Source: CAWIHS01 sp963836005 (GTDB lineage Bacteria; Pseudomonadota; Gammaproteobacteria; GRL18). From it: a DNA stretch of 64,000 nt. The translations under genes were made by a program, and so were the position numbers. Each line of letters begins with the position of its first letter. Positions within the stretch are counted from its first letter, which is position 1. This document shows, piece after piece, positions 17,403 to 26,353 of this stretch. Below the pieces are notes generated by a model. The model ran no database searches. It had not been told where the DNA came from and worked only from the letters and a program-made list of their open reading frames with translations. The stretch lies in NCBI GenBank assembly GCA_963836005.1, contig CAWIHS010000001.1, forward strand, positions 1 to 64,000. Direction: 5' to 3'.

Positions 17403-19742
17403 ATGAATCGTGAAAATGATGAGCTGGAACAACAGGAAACTAATCTAGAGACTGAGTCATCAACGACTCAAGCAACAGATGCTTCCAGGGATTACCATCC
17501 GTATCAGGATGTCACTATACCGACTAATCGTTATTATTTTCCTATTGATCCGGAAAATCATAGCATACCACGCCTTGGCATTGGTGCCAGCGCTATCGTG
17601 CTGGATGGCGTTGATAGGAAAACCGGTGGTAAAGTAGCCATAAAGTTTGTGCATACCTACAAAGGTACAGCCCCGGTTACGGAAACTGAAACGCGGGAAC
17701 AATTTTTTGACCGTGAGATCCTCAAAACCAAGTCTTTGGCCAATGACCCCTATTTGCTGGAGTACCTTGATGATGAGCTGTTAAATCATGATCAGCTGGT
17801 CGTTTTGAGTTCATCTGCTGGCACCAATGCCTACGATGTTCAATTACTGCAGCCAGATGCCGCAGGTGAAACGGCAGCAAAAGCTTTACAGGCATTAAAT
17901 CAGTATATTGAAAACAAACCAGTGAATGATCTGGAGGATTTTCAATGGAATCGTGAACTCTACCGTCTGCGTTATGCACTGCGTCAAGCCATACGCAATC
18001 AGGTTGGGGAACAATTTACTAATGTACAGGTGTTAAATGGTCATCGTCTGATGATCATGAAAAAATATCAGACTACTTTAAGCCGTTTATTAATACAGCA
18101 GGATCTGACGGTCGATGAAAAACTGGATCTGGTCCTTGAATTACTTAAAGCATTAAAACAAATTCATCTCTCGGGCATTGTGCATGGAGATATTTGTCCG
18201 GACAATATAATGTTCAGACTCTCATCAAAACAGGACAAGGATTTAATGCAGGAGCTCCGTCAGCAGGGTGTGTCTACCCGTTATCTTTACGAATTGCAGT
18301 CTGTATTAATTGATCTGGGCAGGGTCGTTAAGGGTGATATGCAGGGACAGGATCAGATCCCCTATGGTTTGCCGATCAAGGAAGCCAATAATCGCGTCGT
18401 TTATGCAGCACCCGAAACCATGTTCATGTCAGAGAGGCTGCCCTTTGAACGTTACAGGGTATCACACATAGATGATCAGCTGGTACTAGAACCGATATGG
18501 GAATTTGACAATTACACGGATGAAGATAACTGGCTGGGTGAATTAAATCATGAGCAGGGCGAGCAAGCTCATAAAGATGCCAAATCCATGTATCGCCTGG
18601 ATAATTATTTCTCCCCGGGTGATATCCTGTACAATTCGGCCTGGGGCTTTGTGGTTAAAGCTGTAGAGGATAATCGTGTCATTCTTAGTGTTGATGATAT
18701 TTATAAGCCTGACGCTGAACACTATACTCTGATGAAAATTTCCATGGATGACTTTTTACACCATAGCCAGGATGAAACATGGGAATTTGATGATATTCTG
18801 TATGTCAATTTTCAGCAGGGCATACCCGCTGATATTTTCGCCATTGGTATTGTAATCGCAGAAACTTTGATTGGTGATAAGCTCAAGGCTTCTGGTCTGC
18901 GTGCGTTTTCCAATCGCTGCAAGCGCATGATTGTAGGTAATAGAACTCCTCAGGAACTTATGGATGAACGTGATTTTCAGGAAATATATGCAGCATTCAG
19001 AGATCTGGGTCTGGCGGACATGTTTGCACTGGTGATGAAATGTGTCCTTCGCGGTGATAAATCGCTGGGTTATTATTGTGCCAGTCATTCAGATAACACG
19101 GCTTCTGCGACAGTTTGTCTGCTGCAGGACTATTCCCAGATAATGAGCCAGTATTCTGCGCTCAAGGTTAATAATGTGCTGGAACATAAACTGGTGGCGC
19201 TATCTCAGCAACTGGATCAATACAAAAATGTTTTTGGTAATAATGCCGATCGCAGTGAAATTTTCAAAGAAGTCGGTGCGACCAAAGAAGAATTGGAAAA
19301 GATGGAGAAAGACTTTGAAAGCAAGAGTAATGAATTTGCAGAGTTAACCAAAGTTTTACAAAATACCGAAGATACCCTGAAACAATCCCATACCAGTCAG
19401 AAGAGTCTGCAGGCAGAAAAATCGGATTTGATTGATGATCTGGAAGATAAAAAAGCCAAAATTATTCAGCTTGATGAAGAATTGCAAAGCCTGAACAGGA
19501 CAAAAGATGATTTGCAGGAAAATATGCAAGACCTGGAACAAAAATTAAACCTGCAGATCAAGATACTTGAAGAAGAAAAGGCAGAACTGACTGGAACCCA
19601 GGAACATCTCAAAACCCAATTGGAAGAATTCGTGGGTGAATTTGGTGATGAATTCAGGAAAACAGTTAAAGCCTGGGGTTCAAGAAAGAAAGCTGCAGCT
19701 TTGCTGCAGGACTTCCGGGATACGCTGTTTCCAGCTGATTGA
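17403..19742 (+). CDS. large Ser/Thr protein kinase with coiled-coil tail
   Basis: 779 residues. ATG chosen because CGGAGG lies eight bases upstream. Kinase motifs: glycine loop GIGASAIV at 59-66, lysine K81 in KVAIKFV, catalytic loop HGDICPDNIMF at 261-271, DLG at 304-306, AAPETM near 337, and helix-F aspartate in DIFAIGIVIAETLIG at 477. Between AAPETM and helix F there are about 135 extra residues, with a small domain-like segment (SPGDILYNSAWGFVVKAVED). A heptad-rich coiled coil covers about 618-740, followed by a basic end (WGSRKKAAALLQDF). HGD in place of HRD suggests RD-independent activation. No membrane segment, so cytoplasmic. Substrate unknown; the upstream NYN protein is an obvious candidate partner. 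Confidence 0.85.
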   Translation: MNRENDELEQQETNLETESSTTQATDASRDYHPYQDVTIPTNRYYFPIDPENHSIPRLGIGASAIVLDGVDRKTGGKVAIKFVHTYKGTAPVTETETREQFFDREILKTKSLANDPYLLEYLDDELLNHDQLVVLSSSAGTNAYDVQLLQPDAAGETAAKALQALNQYIENKPVNDLEDFQWNRELYRLRYALRQAIRNQVGEQFTNVQVLNGHRLMIMKKYQTTLSRLLIQQDLTVDEKLDLVLELLKALKQIHLSGIVHGDICPDNIMFRLSSKQDKDLMQELRQQGVSTRYLYELQSVLIDLGRVVKGDMQGQDQIPYGLPIKEANNRVVYAAPETMFMSERLPFERYRVSHIDDQLVLEPIWEFDNYTDEDNWLGELNHEQGEQAHKDAKSMYRLDNYFSPGDILYNSAWGFVVKAVEDNRVILSVDDIYKPDAEHYTLMKISMDDFLHHSQDETWEFDDILYVNFQQGIPADIFAIGIVIAETLIGDKLKASGLRAFSNRCKRMIVGNRTPQELMDERDFQEIYAAFRDLGLADMFALVMKCVLRGDKSLGYYCASHSDNTASATVCLLQDYSQIMSQYSALKVNNVLEHKLVALSQQLDQYKNVFGNNADRSEIFKEVGATKEELEKMEKDFESKSNEFAELTKVLQNTEDTLKQSHTSQKSLQAEKSDLIDDLEDKKAKIIQLDEELQSLNRTKDDLQENMQDLEQKLNLQIKILEEEKAELTGTQEHLKTQLEEFVGEFGDEFRKTVKAWGSRKKAAALLQDFRDTLFPAD

Positions 19743-19788
19743 TGGCATGAAGATAGAATTCATAGCCTTCAGGCCAGGTTAACGATAT

Positions 19789-19843
19789 GCTGTCTTAGAC
19801 AAGTCTAGGCCTGATATGGCCTCTTGACAGAAACTAAGACAGC
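19789..19843. terminator. large imperfect hairpin downstream of the kinase gene
   Basis: Outer stem GCTGTCTTAG/CTAAGACAGC is perfect over 10 bp; inside is a second pairing AGGCC/GGCCT. There is no T-run. Could be a transcript end, or a mobile-element footprint. Its right arm overlaps the left target-site duplication of the adjacent family-B element. Confidence 0.45.
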
Positions 19844-19844
19844 T

Positions 19845-19997
19845 CATAGGTATGTACTTAAGCAAAAATGAGTAAGGATAATCATGTGTTTATTCCAGAA
19901 GACGCCGTAAATACGTCCATGTAGGCTTTATGTAGCCATCCCTGGCTACATAAACTTCTTCCACAAACACATCATTATCCTTAAGTACATACGAATG
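19845..19997. mobile_element. family B palindromic element, copy 1
   Basis: A 153-bp element with ends CATAGGTATGTACTTAAG and, inverted, CTTAAGTACATACGAATG. A perfect 9-bp direct repeat AAGACAGCT flanks it (19836-19844 and 19998-20006). Inside are hairpins, e.g. TTTATGTAGCCATCC/GGCTACATAAA, and the core segment AGAAGACGCCGTAAATACGT shared with other copies. Non-coding. No transposase with matching ends is visible in the window. Confidence 0.88.
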
Positions 19998-20106
19998 AAG
20001 ACAGCTAGCAAATACCTGTCAGGAATTAATTTATAGTCATCCAGAATGACTGCTGGTTAAGACAGTTCCCCCAGCCCTGAATGTAGAAAGTGTCTGCCGG
20101 GTAGTC

Positions 20107-20198
20107 ATGTCAATTGAATTACTATTACTTTTTACTGCTGGATTTTCAGGGGGGTGTACTTAATTCAATCGCAGGCGGAGGCAGCTTTATCAAAATCG
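20107..20198 (+). pseudogene. TauE/SafE-type permease relic (N-terminal fragment)
   Basis: From an ATG the frame reads MSIELLLLFTAGFSGG, and after an extra base in the GGGGGGT run the next frame reads VLNSIAGGGSFI. Together this is the N-terminal signature of TauE/SafE (TSUP) sulfite or anion exporters. Nothing of the rest follows, so only the first helix remains. Confidence 0.7.
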
Positions 20199-20207
20199 TA
20201 GTGAATG

Positions 20208-20795
20208 TTATGAGGCTGAAGATATCGCTTTTTTCTGTTTGATATTCTGAATTAGTAATGGGGCATTGATTAGTTCTCTTACTCTCTTCCATAATTTTTC
20301 AGGTTGATGCTGGTAAATAAATAACAGACGTTCTGCATCAATCCACTGTAACTCCCTGCGTTTGGAAAAAAGAGTCCTCTGCCCATTATCCATTAGCCAT
20401 TGCTGATTTATGATGCTCAGGTCCTGATATTCAACTTCGATAAAAAACGTTTTCCAGTCTTTAGGGGGGACTTTATTTCCAGGTTCTCTGCGACACCACC
20501 AATGCGGGTATTGCTGTAAAGTGCGATCAAACAGTTCTATCATCACACTCAATTGACGAGCGATGCGCAAGGGTGTTTTTGCTGCTGCTTTAATATCTTC
20601 AATACCTTCAGCAAAAAACATGGTTTCGGTTTCTTCTATAAATTCCCTTGCTGCCGCTTGCTGGTATGTTTCACCTTTATTGACTCCGCCTCCAAAGTCA
20701 ATCAGATATCCTGCTTTGCGACCAGTAAACACTTTCTGAAATAAAAAATGAACCTGCTGCCTGTGTACGGTAAACGGTATAACTCCGGCGCCCAT
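20208..20795 (-). CDS. NUDIX hydrolase
   Basis: 195 residues. A complete Nudix box is present, GGGVNKGETYQQAAAREF followed by IEETE, giving the metal-binding REFIEE helix. Hydrolyses a nucleoside diphosphate linked to another moiety; the substrate cannot be told. The family may be the larger group that acts on nucleotide sugars or oxidised nucleotides. It is flanked by two decayed transporter genes, a TauE relic downstream and a MarC relic upstream. Confidence 0.85.
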   Translation of the reverse strand: MGAGVIPFTVHRQQVHFLFQKVFTGRKAGYLIDFGGGVNKGETYQQAAAREFIEETETMFFAEGIEDIKAAAKTPLRIARQLSVMIELFDRTLQQYPHWWCRREPGNKVPPKDWKTFFIEVEYQDLSIINQQWLMDNGQRTLFSKRRELQWIDAERLLFIYQHQPEKLWKRVRELINAPLLIQNIKQKKAISSAS

Positions 20796-20876
20796 TATAT
20801 ATTCTCTTGTTATTAAGGATGACTAAAGGATAGGCAATGCATTGACACTTTTCAATCTATAGTCAGCTGAAAATTT

Positions 20877-21348
20877 TTAGAGCATAAAATATTCCTTGAT
20901 ACCTTGCAGGACATTAGCAACTGCAACGGAGGCAAGTATCAAACCCATTACGCGGCTGATAATGCTCGCTCCGCTATTACCGATCCAACGATGTATCCAG
21001 CTTGCCACAAGCATCATTAACATAACGATTATTAACATGCAAGGCATGATGGCTGTGGTTTGAGCCTGCTCCCAGAGGTTGAATTGAGTGTTCTCGGTTA
21101 GCAGTACCGTGCCGGGCATAGCTCCCGGGCTGGCGATAGAAGGAACGACGAGTGGAAAATGGCTTTTTCATTCCCACTGGTTGCCATTTTAACTTCTTCT
21201 TCCGGTTTGCTTTCACCGAAGATCATAGACAGCGCGAATAGAAATAGCACGATCCCTCAAGCTATTTTGAAAGCAGAAAGTGAAATAGCTATGGCGGTGA
21301 AGATAGCTTCTCCGGCAATAACAAAGAAGATGAGTATTATCGCCGAGG
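20877..21348 (-). pseudogene. MarC-family membrane protein pseudogene
   Basis: Reading right to left gives typical MarC segments: ASAIILIFFVIAGEAIFTAI, then SLSAFKIA, a TGA stop, GIVLFLFALSMIFGESKPEE, then AIF, a one-base frameshift in a T-run, PLVVPSIASPGAMPGTVLL and the final helix SGASIISRVMGLILASVAVA. The stop replaces the first Gly of the usual IAGGIVLFLFAL motif. The N-terminal 25-30 residues are missing, cut where a family-C repeat begins. Three separate lesions show it is long dead. MarC proteins are inner-membrane proteins of unclear function. Confidence 0.85.
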
Positions 21349-21474
21349 CTAAATAAATGTTCTTAAAAGGTGTCCATTTAGCACAAGACCCTGTGATGTA
21401 TCATTTCGGGATTTGATGTTAATATGAGCGAAATGCTGTATTACTGGGTCTTGTGCGATGCCTCAATATTAGGA
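21349..21474. repeat. family C palindromic repeat, copy 1
   Basis: Starts CTAAATAAATGTTCTTAAAA and contains a long imperfect palindrome: GCACAAGACCCTGTGAT...CATTTCG against CGAAATG...TACTGGGTCTTGTGC. Copies recur at 37339-37491 and, split by another element, at 42272-42675. It cuts the marC gene, which supports mobility, but I see no clear target duplication. Confidence 0.75.
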
Positions 21475-21595
21475 CCATGAGTGGGCAGCAGTAAATCATT
21501 TCTACTGGCATCATACAAGCGGCACTATAAACATTGATAAATATAAAATAGTTTCGTTATAATTTTATGCAATAGTTCTTCGGTGTTTGATACAG

Positions 21596-22360
21596 ATGAT
21601 ATTCAAAGATTATTTTTCTAATGATTCAGAAGGCTACCTGCAGTTCCGGCCTGAATATCCGCCAGAGCTATTTTCTTTTCTGGCTGCTATTTCTAACCAT
21701 CATGAAAAAGCATGGGATTGTGCAACGGGCACTGGTCAGTCGGCTGTAGGCCTGGCAGATTATTTTTCAGAAATTATCGCTACTGACGCAAGTCAGACAC
21801 AAATTAAACATGCCCGAAAAAAAATGGGCGTTACTTACCAGGTCGCCAGTGCAGAAAATAGCGGCATTGAATCTAATTCCATTGATTTAATCACCGTAGC
21901 TCAGGCTTTTCACTGGTTCAATATTGACGCGTTTTCTAAGGAAGCGAATCGAGTGTTAAAAGCTGATGGCATTATGGCCATCTGGACATACAATTTATTA
22001 TCCGTGCAAAAGGAAATAGATGAAATCATAAACGACTTATATTACTCCATACTCGGGGAGTTTTGGCCAGCGGAGCGGAAAATGGTTGAAAATAATTATC
22101 GAAATATTCGACTCCCTTTTGCTGAAATCGATGCGCCTGAATTTAGTCTGACAGCGGAATGGAATTTGGCTCAATTGTTGGGTTATTTACATACATGGTC
22201 TGCAGTTAAATCATATCAGAAAGAATTCGGGACAAATCCCGTAAAAAATATACAGGGAGAAATTAGCGGGAACTGGGGCCAGGCAGATAAAACATATTCA
22301 GTAACATGGCCTTTAAGCATTCGCTTATGGCACAAAAATGGTTTTAAACGACTCAGTTGA
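21596..22360 (+). CDS. class I SAM-dependent methyltransferase
   Basis: 254 residues, starting at ATG (the TTG nine bases upstream is less likely). Motif I is AWDCATGTGQSAVGLADYF near residue 44; motif II aspartate in IIATDASQTQI; then IDLITVAQAFHWFNIDAF, the AQAxHWF signature of the trans-aconitate/Crg1-like methyltransferase group. Acts in the cytoplasm on a small molecule; substrate unknown. No functional link to the neighbouring modABC operon, which is convergent. Confidence 0.85.
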   Translation: MIFKDYFSNDSEGYLQFRPEYPPELFSFLAAISNHHEKAWDCATGTGQSAVGLADYFSEIIATDASQTQIKHARKKMGVTYQVASAENSGIESNSIDLITVAQAFHWFNIDAFSKEANRVLKADGIMAIWTYNLLSVQKEIDEIINDLYYSILGEFWPAERKMVENNYRNIRLPFAEIDAPEFSLTAEWNLAQLLGYLHTWSAVKSYQKEFGTNPVKNIQGEISGNWGQADKTYSVTWPLSIRLWHKNGFKRLS

Positions 22361-22380
22361 TTCAGTTTGGGCACATAGAT

Positions 22381-23448
22381 TCAGGACAATAAAGCCACAC
22401 TCTTGACCTGCGCATAAACTGATTTGCCTGGCTTTAAATCCAGCAAGGCCGCTGACTTGCGTGTGACGCGTGAAAGCAGGGGTATGCCTTTTGCTGTCAA
22501 TTTCACCATCATCTGTGCATTGCCTTGCGGAGTCACTTCTTCAACCTTGACCGGAAAAATGTTAAGTATACTCGTGTCGGTTTGATGTTCCAGAGTCAGA
22601 CTGACATCGCGTGCTGCAATGCTTAACCGTGTAGGATGACCGATTGGCAGCGCTTTATGTGTCACGGTAAATTGACCTCCAGGGAATTTGAGACAGGTGA
22701 GATCAAACTCCTCATCATGTCCCGCAACAACGGCCTGGATCAGTGCCGCTGCATTATCTCCATGAGCAAGCGGGAGATCCAGGCGGGTTAACATCTGTGC
22801 AATTGCACCCGATGCCTTTACCCGACCGGCTTCAAGCAGAACCAGTTGATCAGCCAGTCGTGCCACTTCATCCGGTGAATGGCTGACATAAATAACGGGG
22901 ATCTCCAGTTCATCGTGGAGGTTTTCCAGATAGGGCATGATCTCCTGTTTTCGACTCAGATCCATTGCCGATAGCGGTTCATCCATTAACAGAATTCTGG
23001 GACTGACCGCCAATGCCCGGGCGATTGCGACCCGTTGGATTTCACCGCCTGAAAGCTGAGTGCTGCTACGTTCGAGCAGATGTCCGATAGCTAATAATTC
23101 AATTGCCGTGTCCAGCGAGACCCTGCGTTCTGATTGCGGGACTCGTTTTAAACCATACTGCAGATTTTGCCGCACAGTTAGATGTGCAAACAGACTCGAC
23201 TCCTGGAACACATGACCAACGGGGCGTTTGTGTGCAGGGGTGAAGTGATCGGCATCTTGCCATAACATTTCATCCACTTTTAAAAAGCCATCACGACAAG
23301 GCTCAAGTCCTGCGATGGTTCGCAGCACGGTTGTTTTACCGCAGCCGGATGGGCCGAACAATGCGGTAATACCTCTGGAGGGAATAGATAACTCAACATC
23401 CAGAACAAAATCACCCCGGTCAATGCAGAATCGAGCTTCTATGCTCAT
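22381..23448 (-). CDS. modC: molybdate ABC transporter ATPase ModC
   Basis: 355 residues, starting at the ATG giving MSIEARFCIDRG that overlaps the modB stop as ATGA. Walker A GPSGCGKTT, signature LSGGEIQRVAIARAL, Walker B ILLMDEPLSAMD, switch histidine in VSHSPDEV. C-terminal TOBE/molybdate-binding domain with LTLEHQTDTSILNIFPVKVE. Drives uptake of molybdate through ModB with ModA as binding protein. Third gene of modABC. Confidence 0.95.
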   Translation of the reverse strand: MSIEARFCIDRGDFVLDVELSIPSRGITALFGPSGCGKTTVLRTIAGLEPCRDGFLKVDEMLWQDADHFTPAHKRPVGHVFQESSLFAHLTVRQNLQYGLKRVPQSERRVSLDTAIELLAIGHLLERSSTQLSGGEIQRVAIARALAVSPRILLMDEPLSAMDLSRKQEIMPYLENLHDELEIPVIYVSHSPDEVARLADQLVLLEAGRVKASGAIAQMLTRLDLPLAHGDNAAALIQAVVAGHDEEFDLTCLKFPGGQFTVTHKALPIGHPTRLSIAARDVSLTLEHQTDTSILNIFPVKVEEVTPQGNAQMMVKLTAKGIPLLSRVTRKSAALLDLKPGKSVYAQVKSVALLS

Positions 23449-24125
23449 GGCTGTAGCATGGTGAAACGTCGATTTATTGCATATACGCTCATCAACATTA
23501 TGAATGCAAGCAGCAACAAGCCTCCAGACAGCCAATGAGCATGGGTGTACTCGAGCATTTCCACATGATCATAGATGGCAATTGATAAAACCTGAGTCTG
23601 ACCTGGGATATTGCCGCCGATCATCAGTACCACGCCAAATTCACCCACTGTATGAGCAAACCCCAAAACGGCAGCAGTTAGAAAACCGGGACGCGCTAAA
23701 GGGACGGCTATAGTAAAAAAACGGTCCAGTGGTGAAGCGCGAAGTGTAGCCGCCACTTCAAGAGGGCGGGGACCAATAGCGGTAAAAGCAGCTTGCAGCG
23801 GTTGAACGACAAAAGGCAGGGAATAAAACACGGAACCTATGACCAGTCCGGTAAATGTAAATGCCAGAGATTTCCCGCCCAGCCACTCCATTAGCCCTCC
23901 TAACGGGCCATTGGGGCCAAGCGACACTAAGAGATAAAAGCCCAGTACAGTAGGCGGCAATACCAGCGGCAGAGCAATCACTGCTTCAAGTACGAATTTA
24001 TACCGCCAATGGGTACGCGCCATCCACCAGGCAAGCGGCGTTCCCAGCAGCAACAGGATCAATGTGGTTATTCCCGCCAGTTTGAGGGTAATTACAAGTG
24101 CGGTAAGATCTGAATCAGTTAACAT
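23445..24125 (-). CDS. modB: molybdate ABC transporter permease ModB
   Basis: 226 residues with five or six membrane helices. The family EAA-type loop that contacts the ATPase is visible as EVAATLRASPLDRFFTIAVP. LPLVLPPTVLGFYLLV is typical of ModB. The start overlaps the modA stop by one base (TAATG) and the end overlaps the modC start by four, so translation of all three is coupled. Confidence 0.95.
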   Translation of the reverse strand: MLTDSDLTALVITLKLAGITTLILLLLGTPLAWWMARTHWRYKFVLEAVIALPLVLPPTVLGFYLLVSLGPNGPLGGLMEWLGGKSLAFTFTGLVIGSVFYSLPFVVQPLQAAFTAIGPRPLEVAATLRASPLDRFFTIAVPLARPGFLTAAVLGFAHTVGEFGVVLMIGGNIPGQTQVLSIAIYDHVEMLEYTHAHWLSGGLLLLAFIMLMSVYAINRRFTMLQP

Positions 24126-24880
24126 TAATTTATGTCGTAACCATATTGGCGGATGATATGCTGTGCTTCAGGGCTTTTCACAAAGGACCAGAAAGTTTGA
24201 ACCGCGTCGCTGTTGTGCAGTAATACAGCCTGTTGATGTATAGCTGTATAGAGTGACTGAGGTACTTCCCAATAAGAACCTTGAATGGAATTGTCGGGCT
24301 TGATGATCTGCGAAAAAGCGACAAATCCCAGTTCAGCATTACCACTTTTAACATACTGAAAGGCCTGGCCGATATTCTCTCCGCGTACCATGTGCCCCTG
24401 CATTTTATCCCATAAGTTCCGTGCCTGCAGAACATCCCGGGCAGCTCTGCCATAGGGTGCAAGGTCTGGATTAGCGATAGCCAGGTAACGAAATTTCCCG
24501 GATTGCTGCAGTACCAGACCTTCAGTATCTACCAAATCAGTTTTTGGGCTCCATAAAACAATCTTTCCTATGGCGTAAGTGTAGCGGCTTCCCGGAACGA
24601 TCATACCTTCTTTTTCAAGTAGTTGAGGGCGTTTTGTGTCGGCGGCAAAAAAAATATCGAAGGGAGCGCCATGCTTGATCTGTGTATAGTGTTTCCCGGT
24701 TGAACCGAAGCTTAGCAGCACTTGATGGTCAGTACTTGCTTCAAAACGTTCAATTATGGCTTGCAGGGCTGGAGTAAAATTACTGGCCACTGCCACACGA
24801 ATTTCATCCGCTCTTAACTGTCCGGCAGCAGACAATAAGATGTATAGCAGGGCAAACTTAGCAACGAATCCTGATTTCAT
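24125..24880 (-). CDS. modA: molybdate-binding periplasmic protein ModA
   Basis: 251 residues from the ATG giving MKSGFVAKFALLYI; an upstream in-frame ATG would add a non-conserved 25 residues. Signal peptide ends in LRADEIRVAVASNF. Typical ligand-site segments: VLLSFGSTGKHYTQIKHGAP, DIFFAADTKRPQLLEKEGM, RGENIGQAFQYVKSGNAELG. Captures molybdate or tungstate in the periplasm. First gene of modABC. No ModE site or molybdenum riboswitch could be recognised upstream. Confidence 0.93.
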   Translation of the reverse strand: MKSGFVAKFALLYILLSAAGQLRADEIRVAVASNFTPALQAIIERFEASTDHQVLLSFGSTGKHYTQIKHGAPFDIFFAADTKRPQLLEKEGMIVPGSRYTYAIGKIVLWSPKTDLVDTEGLVLQQSGKFRYLAIANPDLAPYGRAARDVLQARNLWDKMQGHMVRGENIGQAFQYVKSGNAELGFVAFSQIIKPDNSIQGSYWEVPQSLYTAIHQQAVLLHNSDAVQTFWSFVKSPEAQHIIRQYGYDIN

Positions 24881-24987
24881 CAAATAGCTGCCTTTTGTAG
24901 AGCCCGGATGAAAAGCAACATGCAGTGAAAAGAAAGACATAATGGTGGATACCATTTAATTAAAAAATAGCGGTCGCAAACGAATAG

Positions 24988-25120
24988 TTAGATGGTTAGA
25001 TTAACTATTGGCCGTTCAAATTCCGCTACGTCGTGCAGAAATTTCTCATCAAAATCATCCAGGCAGTCATGTAAGCGTACTAAACTGAAATATAAGGAGA
25101 ATGCCGTAATATATGAACAA
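24988..25120 (-). pseudogene. unidentified C-terminal coding relic
   Basis: An open stretch without a start codon reads YITAFSLYFSLVRLHDCLDD, then FDEKFLHDVAEFERPIVNLT and a stop. It looks like the conserved tail of a protein because of its normal composition, but I do not recognise it. An in-frame TAA precedes it. Probably a gene truncated long ago. Confidence 0.35.
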
Positions 25121-25184
25121 TCTTAAACTATGTCAATATTTTACTCCTGCACAAATACTGGTGTCGTGTTGATATAAGGAAACG

Positions 25185-25343
25185 GTAACTATTCAGCGTA
25201 ATTTTGAAAACGTCCTTGACATCAGGAATTTATTGACCCGCATGGATGTGGGAATGCAGATTATACAGGAGCAATTATCTGCCTTACGCAAACACCTGAT
25301 ATCAAGAACTTACGTATAAATCTAAAATACGCTGAATAGTTAC
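25185..25343. mobile_element. family A palindromic element (GTAAC ends), copy 1
   Basis: A 159-bp element with perfect 16-bp terminal inverted repeats GTAACTATTCAGCGTA. Flanks AGGAAACG (25177-25184) and AGGAAACA (25344-25351) agree at 7 of 8 bases, the decayed 8-bp target duplication. The interior holds TGCAGATTATACAGGAGCAA and other parts of the shared core in inverse orientation to the copy at 34433. Non-coding. Confidence 0.87.
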
Positions 25344-25734
25344 AGGAAACAAAGCGAACTGGAAAAATGTCAGAACAATTTACAAACTGACAGATATTAA
25401 ATCTGAATTAGGTATGAATGTATGGATATAACAGTGCCTTAATGTTTATGGTATGTAATTTGCATTTAATTATTCAACAGCGCTAAAAAAACTGCCCTGA
25501 GTGATTGAAATCAGGTGTCTGTGAAAGACTGATGATTACTCCCGCACCATCTGAATATCTCATATGGACCAGCATAAAGGGTGAAAATGCATATTTGAGG
25601 CATTAGCCGAAGTTGTCCATGCAGGTCAACAAATACCTGACCGCCAGCACCATCTTGAAGTAAAGCTGTAAGTAATATACATATCCACAGTTGATGTTAC
25701 AGTTACAGCACTAACTAAACAGGATACATAATAA

Positions 25735-26334
25735 ATGTCCCGTTTTATTTTAACACTTGTATTTATCTTTTACGGCTTCTGCTGCTCAGCACATGCCGTT
25801 GAAATAGGTGACAGGGATTGGCGTCAATTAACCGATACGGTAGGGATCACCTACAACCAGCTCACCAGTATCTATGATGTGTCAACAGGCCGCTTATTAG
25901 ATGAAGCGAATCACAAGATTGGCGACGTTGATTTCACTGGCTGGACATGGGCGACGGCACAGGATGTTTACGCCATGTATTCGATAATTGTGGGCAGGAC
26001 ATTGGAATCCTATGATTATTATTATGAAGAAAATCCAGTCTGGTTATTGGACTTTTTCAAAAACCTGTTTGATTTTACCGAACGCCCTGAAATTGAGACC
26101 GGCGCGGCTTCGGGAATAGGGCGAGACGGTGCCAGTCAGGACAGAGTCATCGCAATGACTGTCTGGGTAGGTGTTGATGATGAGACTGCGAATAATTATT
26201 ATGGCGGTGTAGACACTCAGGGTGTATCCAGGGATGGCGGCACAATGAAACAGGAAAGCGAGTACGGTGTCTATATGTATCGTACGATAACCAGAGACTC
26301 GATAATTTCACCGCTGGCCTTAATGAACCAGTGA
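25735..26334 (+). CDS. secreted protein of unknown function
   Basis: 199 residues with a signal peptide (LTLVFIFYGFCCSAHA). The mature part begins with RDWRQLTDTVGITYNQLTSI and has GDVDFTGWTWATAQDVYAMY, a pattern I associate with exported proteins that often carry PEP-CTERM tails; no sorting tail is present here. Acidic, with several aromatic residues. No catalytic motif recognised. Standalone between repeats. Confidence 0.6.
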   Translation: MSRFILTLVFIFYGFCCSAHAVEIGDRDWRQLTDTVGITYNQLTSIYDVSTGRLLDEANHKIGDVDFTGWTWATAQDVYAMYSIIVGRTLESYDYYYEENPVWLLDFFKNLFDFTERPEIETGAASGIGRDGASQDRVIAMTVWVGVDDETANNYYGGVDTQGVSRDGGTMKQESEYGVYMYRTITRDSIISPLALMNQ

Positions 26335-26353
26335 ATGGCAGGATAAATTTCTG

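Larger units (their letters stand above)
24881..25734. other. intergenic region rich in repeats
   Basis: Holds the C-terminal relic and the family-A element listed separately, plus a decayed core module near 25590-25680 (GCCGAAGTTGTCCATGCAGG, then a CAACAAATACCTGAC segment). No intact gene. The modABC promoter should lie in its left end. Confidence 0.5.

Noticed and set aside
16719..19742. Calling the NYN-kinase pair a known defence system
   Set aside because: No other defence gene nearby and no known system with this exact pair that I can name; reported only as a candidate.
22381..24880. A molybdenum cofactor riboswitch before modABC
   Set aside because: No matching structure could be recognised by eye in the 100 bp upstream of modA.
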